This document shows positions 53,439 through 62,045 of a stretch of 64,000 bases of DNA, one piece after another; the first letter of the stretch is position 1; each line of letters opens with the position of its first letter. Made by a program: the position numbers and the translations under genes. Source of the DNA: Pontibacter chinhatensis (lineage in GTDB: Bacteria > Bacteroidota > Bacteroidia > Cytophagales > Hymenobacteraceae); NCBI RefSeq assembly GCF_900113285.1, contig NZ_FOOT01000001.1:372001-436000 (forward strand), given 5' to 3'. The notes under the pieces are model-generated. The model searched no databases. It was not told where the DNA came from and was given only the letters and a program-made list of their open reading frames with translations.

Positions 53439-55286
53439 ATGGATGCCATAACTAAACCCGTGGGGGCTTTTTACCAGACCGACAGCTCCTGCCACTTTTG
53501 TGTGTGGGCACCCGAGAAAGAAAGTATGATGCTCCGCCTTGTGCAGCCAGTGGAGCGTGAACTTAAGATGAAGAAGGATGCCTGGGGCTATTTTACCGCT
53601 GAGGTCGCAGAGGTGGCGCCAGGTGCCTTATACTTCCTCAACCCGGATAACGAGGGAGACTTCCCTGACCCGGCCTCGTTTAACCAGCCTGAGGGAGTGC
53701 ACGGCCCCTCGCAGGTGGTCGACCATACTTTTAATTGGACGGATGGGTCCTGGGAAGGGGTGCCCAGGCAGGAGCTAATTATCTACGAACTGCATGTGGG
53801 CACCTTCACGCCGGAGGGCACCTTTGAGGCGATTATCCCGCGCCTACCCGAGCTTAAAGAAACGGGTATCAATGCACTGGAGATCATGCCGGTGGCTCAG
53901 TTCCCGGGCAACCGCAACTGGGGCTATGACGGTGTGTTTCCCTTTGCCGTACAAAACACCTACGGCGGGCCTGAAGGACTAAAGAAACTGGTCAACGCCT
54001 GCCATGCACACGGCATAGGTGTTTTGCTGGACGTGGTGTACAACCACCTGGGCCCTGAGGGGAATTACCTAGAGAAATTTGGTCCATACTTTACCGACAA
54101 GTATAAAACGCCCTGGGGAAAGGCCATTAACTACGACGGTGCCTACTCCGACGGCGTACGCTCCTACATTTCCGATAACCCTGTCTACTGGTTCAGGCAT
54201 TTTCATATAGACGGTCTGCGGCTCGATGCCATCCATACCATCTTCGACCAAAGCGCCGAGACTATCTGGGAGTTAATAAATTCCAAAATAGCGCAGGCAA
54301 TAGAAGAACTGCAGCGGCCCTTCTTCCTGATTGCTGAAAGCGATCTGAACAGCCCACGTGTGGTGCAGGAGGCTTTATCTGGGGGATTCGGCTTTTCCAT
54401 GCAGTGGCTCGACGATTTTCACCATGCCCTGTATGTGCTGCTGGATGAGAAAGGCAGGCCGCTTTACGAGGACTTCGGAAAAATGGAGCAGCTGGCAAAA
54501 GCTTACACGGACGGTTTTGTGCACAGCGGTGAGTATGTCAGGTTCCGGAAAAAAACTTTCGGGGCCTCCTCCTCCCACCTTCCAGGCGATCAGTTTGTTG
54601 CCTTCGTTCAGAACCACGATCAGGTGGGCAACCGCGTGAGCGGCGAACGGTTAAGTGTGCTGGTCGACTTTGAGCGCCTGAAACTTGCCGCTGCCGCCCT
54701 GCTGCTTTCCCCTTATATCCCGATGCTGTTTATGGGAGAAGAGTATGGCGAGGAAGCACCCTTTTTATACTTTGTAAGCCACTCCGATAAGGATTTGATA
54801 AGAGCAGTGCGGGAAGGGCGGAAAAAGGAGTTTGAGGATTTTAAATGGGAAAAAGAACCACCTGATCCGCAGCGGGAGCAGACTTTTGAGCAATCTAAGC
54901 TGAACTGGGACAAGCGGCAGAAGGGCAAAAACGGCCAGCTGCTGCAGTGGCACCAGAACCTTATCAGCCTGCGCAGAAATAGGATTGCTCTTCAAAATTA
55001 TAGCAAAGAAAGCATAAAGGCGCAGCCGCTGGGGCAGCAAGGGTTTATACTATCCCGGCACAGCAAGAACAAGGAACAGCAGTTGCTCTGCCTGTTTAAT
55101 TTGTCTGACGACGAGATAAAGTATAGCCCTGCCGCGACTCCCGAGAAGTACAAACTTGTACTTAATTCTAAAGACGAGAGATGGGTGCAGCAGAAGGAGA
55201 AAGCATATCAGGTCCCCACTCATTTAGCAGCCGGCGAAACGCTATACCTTCCTCCGGTCAGCGTGCTGGTGTTTGCTTGTGGTTAA
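53439..55286 (+). CDS. treZ: Malto-oligosyltrehalose trehalohydrolase
   Basis: A 615-residue GH13 enzyme. An N-terminal beta domain (CHFCVWAPEKESMMLRL) precedes the barrel. Triad: Asp263 in DGLRLDAIH, Glu300 in LIAESDLN, Asp394 in QNHDQVGNR. The stretch ELHVGTFTPEGTFEAIIPRLPELKE is diagnostic of TreZ rather than glycogen branching enzyme. TreZ hydrolyses the bond next to the terminal trehalose unit made by TreY, releasing trehalose. TreY is not visible within the window, although treY and treZ are usually neighbours. The stop TAA is fused to AGTATA. Confidence 0.92.
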   Translation: MDAITKPVGAFYQTDSSCHFCVWAPEKESMMLRLVQPVERELKMKKDAWGYFTAEVAEVAPGALYFLNPDNEGDFPDPASFNQPEGVHGPSQVVDHTFNWTDGSWEGVPRQELIIYELHVGTFTPEGTFEAIIPRLPELKETGINALEIMPVAQFPGNRNWGYDGVFPFAVQNTYGGPEGLKKLVNACHAHGIGVLLDVVYNHLGPEGNYLEKFGPYFTDKYKTPWGKAINYDGAYSDGVRSYISDNPVYWFRHFHIDGLRLDAIHTIFDQSAETIWELINSKIAQAIEELQRPFFLIAESDLNSPRVVQEALSGGFGFSMQWLDDFHHALYVLLDEKGRPLYEDFGKMEQLAKAYTDGFVHSGEYVRFRKKTFGASSSHLPGDQFVAFVQNHDQVGNRVSGERLSVLVDFERLKLAAAALLLSPYIPMLFMGEEYGEEAPFLYFVSHSDKDLIRAVREGRKKEFEDFKWEKEPPDPQREQTFEQSKLNWDKRQKGKNGQLLQWHQNLISLRRNRIALQNYSKESIKAQPLGQQGFILSRHSKNKEQQLLCLFNLSDDEIKYSPAATPEKYKLVLNSKDERWVQQKEKAYQVPTHLAAGETLYLPPVSVLVFACG

Positions 55287-55340
55287 AGTATAAGTATAAA
55301 ATTAGCGGCCGGTAAAGTATAGCCTTTCCCTAAAATAAGT

Positions 55341-55379
55341 GCGCCTGCTTGTATGTTTATGCAACACACAAGCAGGCGC
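55341..55379. terminator. Hairpin between convergent genes
   Basis: GCGCCTGCTTGT (55341-55352) pairs with ACAAGCAGGCGC (55368-55379). T-runs are weak on both sides. It lies between treZ and the leftward membrane gene and may end either transcript. Confidence 0.6.
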
Positions 55380-55513
55380 GGGGGACATTTATTAGATTCA
55401 AAGGGATGGATACTCTGCATGCGACTATCGGAGCCGCGATGGCTCACCTATACTTCAGTAGCTCCTGAGTTATACTTGCCCCTGAACTTAAAGAAAGGTG
55501 CAGGCCCACCAGC

Positions 55514-56344
55514 TTAATTGAGTTCCTCAATCGGCTTTACCACCTTTAGCCTTGTATTGGAAAAAGGCAAATCTACCACAGACACAGCAGGCCTTAAAAT
55601 GAAACGCATACTGGCAAGTTGCTGCACCAGGTGCTTATACAGCACCGTCATCAACATGAGCACACCCGCAAGCTCCAGACTTTCCTCCACTGTAGTAATA
55701 AGTCCGTATGTGAAGTTGTTTTCTCCATAAGCATCTGAATAATAGCCTCCAAACAACTCAACACCTAAAGCTCCGCTTACATATACCACGCCGGCCAGCA
55801 TCAAACCATTCCGCATCCTGGCACTTAGGGAAAACAGAAAAGGAAGGTAGTATAGGCCAAGTCCCAGTACCAGCAAGCCTCCCACTATTACCCAGGAAAA
55901 GTAAAAGATACCAGTGAGCTGAAAATTCTCACGCAGCGGGTAAATAAGCATCTCATGTACCCCAGCCGACTCATCCATGCTCATGTACAGAAAAATACCG
56001 GAAAGCAGTCGCCAGTGCCAAACGTGCTTATCCTGCTGCTTACGCTTCAACTCAGCCACAGCAAACAGCAGCACCGACGAAAGTAAAAGTATAAAGGAAG
56101 AAAAATAGGTGGGAATATTACGTTCCATGTCCAGCTCAAACTGAGGGATAATCCCCCAGGCGTTGGGATGGTCGGTAAAGTGCTTGCAGTAGATGGCAAT
56201 GGTATTCAGAATGACCAGCACAACCGCCGCTTTGTAGAGCCATCTTAAGTATTTTTTTCCATCAAAGTTGATGTTCAGCCCCTCGGCTTCATTCTGCTGT
56301 AATTGAATGGGGGGAAGGTTAAAATCTTGTATATTTTTTCTCAT
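55514..56344 (-). CDS. Polytopic membrane protein, hypothetical
   Basis: A 276-residue protein starting MRKNIQDFNLPPIQLQQ. Six hydrophobic helices are visible (about 36-52, 80-97, 109-122, 143-165, 180-195 and 215-237). Two acidic motifs look functional: FLYMSMDESAGVHEML at the third helix, and VEESLELAGVLMLM in the last. Acidic/His residues in helices are typical of metal- or heme-binding or hydrolase membrane families, but I recognise none here. It is monocistronic, with a terminator-like hairpin downstream. Confidence 0.68.
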   Translation of the reverse strand: MRKNIQDFNLPPIQLQQNEAEGLNINFDGKKYLRWLYKAAVVLVILNTIAIYCKHFTDHPNAWGIIPQFELDMERNIPTYFSSFILLLSSVLLFAVAELKRKQQDKHVWHWRLLSGIFLYMSMDESAGVHEMLIYPLRENFQLTGIFYFSWVIVGGLLVLGLGLYYLPFLFSLSARMRNGLMLAGVVYVSGALGVELFGGYYSDAYGENNFTYGLITTVEESLELAGVLMLMTVLYKHLVQQLASMRFILRPAVSVVDLPFSNTRLKVVKPIEELN

Positions 56345-56457
56345 AGTACCATTGTTATAGCGGAATATATGGTATGTGTATATACAGATTTAATCAAAAG
56401 GTTACAATTTCTTAAGACTTTGTTAATATTTATACATAACTATATTAATACAAAATA

Positions 56458-56496
56458 AAACTGCCTCCAGGCAGAAAAGTAGCCTGGAGGCAGTTT
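56458..56496. terminator. Terminator of the ABC-F gene region
   Basis: AAACTGCCTCCAGGC (56458-56472) pairs with GCCTGGAGGCAGTTT (56482-56496), with A-runs on the left giving T-runs on the minus strand. It lies just downstream of the leftward ABC-F gene. Confidence 0.85.
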
Positions 56497-56518
56497 AAAG
56501 TGCGAAATAAGCTGATTT

Positions 56519-58444
56519 CTAATCCGCAATTTTTGTCTCAATTTCTTCTGCTTGCAGCATTAGACTCTCCCACTCATCCTGCTTTTTATCCAATTTTAGC
56601 TTTATACTTTCAAAGTCCTGGGTAGCCTGCTGCAATTTGGCAATATCACCAAAAACCTGTGGGTCAGCCAGCTGTTTTTCCTGCACGGCCAGCTCCTGCT
56701 CCAGTTGCTGCACCTCCTTTTCCACCTCACTCACCCGTCTGTTTAACTGCTTCAACTGGTTGGTCAGCTGAGTTAGCTCGCTCTTCTCCCGCGGCTGTTT
56801 CTCAGGCTTGGCTACAGGTTCGGCAGCTATCTCTTTCTTTACCTCCCGCTCGCGCTTCTCCTGCCAGGCCTCATACTCATGGTAAGTGCCCGGGTATTCT
56901 TTAAGCTGGAAATCCTCTATGTACCAGATTTTAGTTGCCACATTCTCTACAAAGTAGCGGTCGTGGGAGATAACCACAAACGTACCCTCATACTGCTGTA
57001 GTGCCTGTATCAGGATGTTGACCGACTGCATGTCCAGGTGGTTGGTGGGCTCGTCGAGCATGAGGAAGTTAGCCTCAGAAATCAGGGTTTTAGCGAGCGC
57101 CACACGGCTTTTCTCGCCTCCCGATAGTACCTTGATTTTCTTGTACACCTCATCCCCCGTAAAAAGGAAGGAACCAAGTATGGTGCGCAGTTCTACTTCC
57201 GTCTTGCCAGACCCTGCCTGCTGCAGCTCCGTCAGCATGTCGTTCTCGATGTTGAGGGCCTCCAGCTGGTGCTGGGCATAGAACGAAAGTATAACGTTGT
57301 GCCCCAGCTCGCGCTTGCCTTTGATAGGCTCGGTGCCGGCTATGATGCGCAGCAGCGTAGATTTACCCTTGCCGTTGGCCCCTATCAGCGCCACCTTATC
57401 GCCCCGCTCAATGTGCACGTTGGTATCCCGGAAAATGACCTTCTCGCCGAAGGCTTTGCTCATGTGCTCCAGGCGCAGGATATGGCGACCAGGCTGCACG
57501 TTAAACCTGAAGCTAAAGTTTACTTTAGCTGCCTCAGGAGCCACTTCCTCAATGCGATCCATGCGGTCCAGCATTTTCTGGCGGCTTTGTGCCTGCTTGG
57601 CTTTAGTCGCCTTGGCTTTGAAGCGCTCGATGAAGCGCTCCGCCTGCCTTATCTGTGCCTGCTGGTTTTCATAGGCACCTTTTTGTATCTCATTTCGGAG
57701 GGCTTTTTCCTCCACATAAAAGCTGTAATTGCCCGGATACAAGTTCAGCTTGCCGCCCGATACCTCTACTGTAGTATTGGTGGTGCGGTCCAGGAACTCG
57801 CGGTCGTGCGAGACAATCACCACAGCACCTTCGTAACGCTCCAGGTAGGCCTCCAGCCATTTAATAGAGGGAAGATCGAGGTGGTTGGTAGGTTCGTCGA
57901 GCAAGAGCAGCGATGGCTTTTGCAAGAGGATCTTAGCCAGCATCACGCGCATGCGCCAGCCACCCGAGAAGGACGCCAGGGGCTGCTGCAGCTCCGCCGT
58001 GGAAAAACCAAGGCCCTCCAGTATCGCCTCGGCCTCGGCCTGCATGGTGTAGCCGCCGAGGGCCTCAAAGCGCTCCTGCAACTGCGCCAGTTTATCCACC
58101 AGATCGTCGTGGAAATTGTTCTCGAACTCCACCAACACCTTGTCTATCTCCGCCTGCAGGTGCAGCGCCTCGCCAAACGCCTGCATCGCCACCGAAAGTA
58201 TACTTTCGTGGGTTTCGTAGCTCAGCAAGTCCTGGTTCAGGAAACCAGTGGTGGTATCCCGGCTCATCTGGATACTGCCACTGTCCGGGGTGTACTCCCC
58301 CACTATCAGGCGCAGCAGCGTGGACTTGCCTGTTCCGTTCAGTCCTATCAGGCCGATTTTATCCTTGGGCTTGATGTGCAGGCTGGCATCCTCGTACATG
58401 GGGCGGCTGCCAAAATGGAAACTCAGGTTGTTAATGGAAATCAT
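56519..58444 (-). CDS. ABC-F family ATPase
   Basis: A 641-residue protein with two ABC domains and no membrane segment. Walker A loops are GLNGTGKSTLLR (near residue 35) and GANGKGKSTLLR (near residue 355). Signatures are FSGGWRMRV and LSGGEKSRVALAK, each followed by LLDEPTNHLD-type Walker B. The linker between domains is long and basic (FKAKATKAKQAQSRQKMLDRM), and a C-terminal coiled coil (from about residue 560) is present as in Uup/YheS. ABC-F proteins act on the ribosome in translation or antibiotic protection. Which branch this is cannot be decided by eye; YheS/Uup-like housekeeping is favoured by the C-terminal coil. Confidence 0.92.
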   Translation of the reverse strand: MISINNLSFHFGSRPMYEDASLHIKPKDKIGLIGLNGTGKSTLLRLIVGEYTPDSGSIQMSRDTTTGFLNQDLLSYETHESILSVAMQAFGEALHLQAEIDKVLVEFENNFHDDLVDKLAQLQERFEALGGYTMQAEAEAILEGLGFSTAELQQPLASFSGGWRMRVMLAKILLQKPSLLLLDEPTNHLDLPSIKWLEAYLERYEGAVVIVSHDREFLDRTTNTTVEVSGGKLNLYPGNYSFYVEEKALRNEIQKGAYENQQAQIRQAERFIERFKAKATKAKQAQSRQKMLDRMDRIEEVAPEAAKVNFSFRFNVQPGRHILRLEHMSKAFGEKVIFRDTNVHIERGDKVALIGANGKGKSTLLRIIAGTEPIKGKRELGHNVILSFYAQHQLEALNIENDMLTELQQAGSGKTEVELRTILGSFLFTGDEVYKKIKVLSGGEKSRVALAKTLISEANFLMLDEPTNHLDMQSVNILIQALQQYEGTFVVISHDRYFVENVATKIWYIEDFQLKEYPGTYHEYEAWQEKREREVKKEIAAEPVAKPEKQPREKSELTQLTNQLKQLNRRVSEVEKEVQQLEQELAVQEKQLADPQVFGDIAKLQQATQDFESIKLKLDKKQDEWESLMLQAEEIETKIAD

Positions 58445-58789
58445 GCGATCCGGTATACTTTAAGCAGCAAAGGTACTTATTTTTAGCTGTCAGATGAAAA
58501 CAACGTGGCCTCTTAAATGGTGCAAAGCAGGCGCAGCAGCCTCTAAAACGGACCTGATAACAGAAAAATAAAAGCCATGCAGTTGAGATAAAGCATAACA
58601 TCCTATATATTTGCTGTTTAAAATACATAAGTGCGGCCCCCTGGTTGCCTCTGTTTTGTTCAGCTGTAGTGGCTGAAGTATAAATAAGGCAACCGGTAAA
58701 CTATAACGCAACCCTATCGTTTATATAGTTTATGTGCTTTTTACTGCCTGCGCAGGCGGCACTTGTACTGGTAAAGAAAGCTTAACTAT
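58445..58789. other. Intergenic region with possible promoter
   Basis: 345 bases between divergent genes. TATATTTG at 58606-58613 matches the -7 element, without a good -33 partner. No gene is supported; the short frames here do not look coding. Confidence 0.45.
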
Positions 58790-59347
58790 ATGATCGCGAT
58801 TGCTTCGCTTCTTGACAGGCAGGCTTCGGAGCGCGTATCCGAGCTTACGGAACTGCTGGAGAAGAAATTCGGCTTAAGTGGCGTCAAGGCAACTCCTTAC
58901 CCGCACCTGACGCTGCTTACAGCGGAGGTAGCAGATATGGAAGAGCTGAAACAATACCTGGAGGCAACCTGCTTCGAGGCGCAAAACTTTACCGTGCGTA
59001 CCACCGGCCTGGGTATATTCCCTGGCGAGCACCCCGTTATTTACATCCCGGTGCTGCGCACTACCCCGCTGAACCAACTGCACGGCCGCCTGCACCGCGA
59101 CATCTCCGAGATGAGCACTGAAATGGGCGTTTACTACAACGCTAACATGTGGCTGCCCCATATTACCCTCGCCCTGGGCGATACCACCCCCGAGTTGCTC
59201 GGACCGGTCCTCTCCTACCTTTGCCGCTACAATTTTAACTGGGAAATAACGCTGGACAACCTCGTTATCCTGCAGAAGTGCGGCGATTATTTCCTGAAGG
59301 ATGAAGAATTCAGGTTTGGTAGACCCGAACTTTCATTCAAAGCGTAA
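58790..59347 (+). CDS. 2'-5' RNA ligase-like 2H phosphoesterase
   Basis: A 185-residue protein with two H-x-T motifs: PHLTLLT near residue 43 and PHITLALG near residue 123, spaced as in the 2H (LigT/CPDase) superfamily. The chain between has the usual two-lobed pattern. These enzymes cleave or form 2'-5' or cyclic phosphodiester bonds in RNA or nucleotides; the substrate is not known. It is a monocistronic gene between two long intergenic gaps. Confidence 0.87.
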   Translation: MIAIASLLDRQASERVSELTELLEKKFGLSGVKATPYPHLTLLTAEVADMEELKQYLEATCFEAQNFTVRTTGLGIFPGEHPVIYIPVLRTTPLNQLHGRLHRDISEMSTEMGVYYNANMWLPHITLALGDTTPELLGPVLSYLCRYNFNWEITLDNLVILQKCGDYFLKDEEFRFGRPELSFKA

Positions 59348-59748
59348 TTCATCCTGCTGAAAGTGCACACAGGAAGTCTATCGGAATATTTTTCTGCAGC
59401 TTATACTTTAAAAGTACAATACCTCAATCCGTAGATCTTTTCTTTTGAAATCATACTTGCAAAGTATAGATTCTGGATTCTTAATGCCTTTTCTCTGCTT
59501 AAATAGGCACTTTTAGCAGCTGCTGCTGCCTCCTCCACCTCACATTACTACTTCGCTGCTTCTTCATAAACCCCAATTTTAATCTTATTTTAAGGTTAAA
59601 GCAGGTTTAAAATATCCAACTCTGTCTATTTCGACGCCGTAAGCCTTGAAAGCAACTGACAGATTGTCCACTACAGTTGGCTGACCGGCTGCCGGTACCA
59701 CACCTGGCACAGAAAAATCAAGTAAACCTGTAATCAACTTTTTTAACT
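59348..59748. other. 401-bp intergenic region upstream of catalase
   Basis: Contains TATACTT and AAGTATA copies near 59400-59470 and presumably the catalase promoter; no recognisable operator or gene. Confidence 0.45.
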
Positions 59749-61962
59749 ATGAAAGGCAAACAGAATCCAGAGGAGAACCTGCCAAACAATGCCCGTAGCG
59801 TTGACGAGAACAGCAAGAACCGGCAACTGGACGAATTCAGAAGAGACAACTCGGAGCAGTACCTGACGACAGAACAAGGCGTGCGTATCGGAAACACTGA
59901 CGATTCGCTGAAAGCAGGCTCCAGGGGGCCGACCCTTCTGGAGGATTTCCACTTTCGGGAGAAGATGACCCATTTCGATCACGAGTCGATGCCGGAGCGG
60001 GTGGTGCATGCCAGGGGCTCCGGGGCGCACGGCTACTTTCAGCCCTACGACGACTCGCTGAAACAATTCACGAAGGCAAAGTTCCTGACCAACCCCGACA
60101 GCAAAACACCAGTTTTTGTGCGCTTTTCGACCGTGGTTGGCTCCCGAGGCTCTTCCGACACGGTGCGTGATGTGCGTGGTTTTGCCACAAAGTTCTATAC
60201 TGAAGAAGGAACCTATGATCTGGTAGGCAACAATATTCCTGTATTTTTTATCCAGGATTCCAACAAGTTCCCGGATTTGGTGCACGCCATCAAGCCCATG
60301 CCCGACAGTGAAATACCACAGGCCACCGCTGCCCACGACACCTTCTGGGATTTTGCCTCGCTCATGCCGGAAACTACCCATATGATCATGTGGATACTTT
60401 CAGATAGAGCCATCCCGCGTAGCTTCCGGATGATGGACGGCTTTGGCGTGCATACGTTCCGGTTTGTAAATGAGGCAGGCAAAGGCACCTTTGTGAAGTT
60501 TCACTGGAAGCCAAAGTTGGGGGTGCACTCGCTGGTTTGGGACGAGTCTCAGAAGCTGGGCGGCAAAGACCCGGACTGGCTACGCCGGGACCTCTGGGAG
60601 GCCATCGAGCAGGGTGACTATCCGCAGTTTGAACTATGCGTGCAGCTGGTGCCGGAGGAAGACGAGTTCAAGTATGACTTCGACCTGCTGGACGCGACCA
60701 AGATTATACCTGAGGAGCTGGTGCCACTGCAACCGGTGGGACTGATGACTCTGAACCGCAACCCGGACAACTTCTTTGCCGAGACTGAGCAGGTGGCGTT
60801 CCATCCAGGCAACCTGGTTCCCGGCATCGACGTAACAAACGACCCCCTGCTGCAAGGCCGCCTCTTCTCTTACGTAGACACGCAATTGAACCGCTTCGGC
60901 AGCGCCAATTTCACGGAACTTCCCATTAACCGTCCGGTTGTGCCGGTGAACAACAACCAGGGAGCCGGTTTCATGCGCTATACTATCGACAAGGGCAAGG
61001 TGAACTACTGGCCCAACTCGCTGGGCGGTGGCTCCCCTAAAATGGCCCCTGAAAGCGAGGGAGCTTATGTGCACTATACCGAAAAAGTGGAGGGCTATAA
61101 GATTCGCGCCCGCAGCGCCAGCTTTAAGGACCACTACAGCCAGGCTACCCTTTTCTGGAATTCCATGACCGAGGTGGAGAAGGATCACATTGTAAGTGCG
61201 GCACACTTCGAGTTGGGTAAAGTAGAAACCAAGGAGATAAGAGAGCGCATGGTTGGCCATTTCTCTAAAGTATCGATGGAGTTGGCCAGGCGTGTGGCCG
61301 CAGGCATAGGCGTGCAGGTACCGGAGAACTTTGAACAGGAATCCACCGCGCACTACGAGGAAAACGCTGCCAGCAAGGCCATCAGCAAAGGCAAATCAGT
61401 CACAGACTCCCCTGCTGTAAGCATGGAGCGCAGTGACAAAGTAGAGTCAGCTGCCTCCAGAAGGGTGGCCATACTTATCTCAGATGGTTTTGACTGCAAC
61501 GAGCTAACCCAGGTAAAACAGGCCCTGACGGATGCCGGAGCGCACGTAAAGATTATCTCAAAGTACTTGGGAACCTGCAAGGCCAGCAATGGCAAGGAGG
61601 TGCTGGTGGATATGAACCACGTGACGAGCGGCTCCGTTATGTTCGACGCTATTTACATACCGGATGGCAGGACAAGTATAGAAGCCATGTTGAAAGAGGG
61701 AGATGCCCTGCACTTCGTAAGCGAGGCCTTTAAGCACTGCAAGCCAATTGCCACCTCCGGGGAGGGCATCAGGCTGCTGGAGCGGGCTTTTGTGCTGGGT
61801 GTGACCTTTGCCGAGAAAACCTCCCGCGATGTGGTTAGCCACAAAGGCATTATCACGGCTGGCAATGATGCCGATGCCGATGACTTTGCCGAGAAGTTTA
61901 TTGCGGCTATCAAAAAACACCGCCACTGGGAACGCCTGGAAAAGGACATGGTACCTGCCTAA
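59749..61962 (+). CDS. katE: Large-subunit (HPII-like, clade 2) catalase
   Basis: A 737-residue heme catalase. The distal side has His87 (VVHARGSGAHG) and Asn161 (LVGNNIPVFF); the proximal heme ligand is Tyr375 in RLFSYVDTQLNR. Residues from about 575 form a flavodoxin/DJ-1-like C-terminal domain (RRVAILISDGFDCNELTQVKQ, YIPDGRTSIEAML), the mark of clade 2 catalases such as E. coli HPII (753 residues). It breaks down hydrogen peroxide. The rare codon pair AGT ATA occurs in the DJ-1-like domain (TSIEA), coinciding with the heptamer. The stop TAA is fused to AGTATA. Confidence 0.95.
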   Translation: MKGKQNPEENLPNNARSVDENSKNRQLDEFRRDNSEQYLTTEQGVRIGNTDDSLKAGSRGPTLLEDFHFREKMTHFDHESMPERVVHARGSGAHGYFQPYDDSLKQFTKAKFLTNPDSKTPVFVRFSTVVGSRGSSDTVRDVRGFATKFYTEEGTYDLVGNNIPVFFIQDSNKFPDLVHAIKPMPDSEIPQATAAHDTFWDFASLMPETTHMIMWILSDRAIPRSFRMMDGFGVHTFRFVNEAGKGTFVKFHWKPKLGVHSLVWDESQKLGGKDPDWLRRDLWEAIEQGDYPQFELCVQLVPEEDEFKYDFDLLDATKIIPEELVPLQPVGLMTLNRNPDNFFAETEQVAFHPGNLVPGIDVTNDPLLQGRLFSYVDTQLNRFGSANFTELPINRPVVPVNNNQGAGFMRYTIDKGKVNYWPNSLGGGSPKMAPESEGAYVHYTEKVEGYKIRARSASFKDHYSQATLFWNSMTEVEKDHIVSAAHFELGKVETKEIRERMVGHFSKVSMELARRVAAGIGVQVPENFEQESTAHYEENAASKAISKGKSVTDSPAVSMERSDKVESAASRRVAILISDGFDCNELTQVKQALTDAGAHVKIISKYLGTCKASNGKEVLVDMNHVTSGSVMFDAIYIPDGRTSIEAMLKEGDALHFVSEAFKHCKPIATSGEGIRLLERAFVLGVTFAEKTSRDVVSHKGIITAGNDADADDFAEKFIAAIKKHRHWERLEKDMVPA

Positions 61963-61976
61963 AGTATACTGGCTTT

Positions 61977-62024
61977 AAAACTAAAAGCGGCTGCAGGTTT
62001 ATACTTGCAGCCGCTTTTAGTTTT
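61977..62024. terminator. 19-bp bidirectional terminator between katE and DHS-like gene
   Basis: 61977-61995 pairs perfectly with 62006-62024 (core AGCGGCTGCA). The loop carries TATACTT, and another copy follows the T-run. Confidence 0.92.
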
Positions 62025-62045
62025 ATACTTTAGCAAAAGTATAGC

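Noticed and set aside
57269..58486. A 405-codon plus-strand open frame
   Set aside because: It lies antisense to the ABC-F gene, whose Walker and signature motifs are complete; high GC at third positions keeps the opposite strand open.
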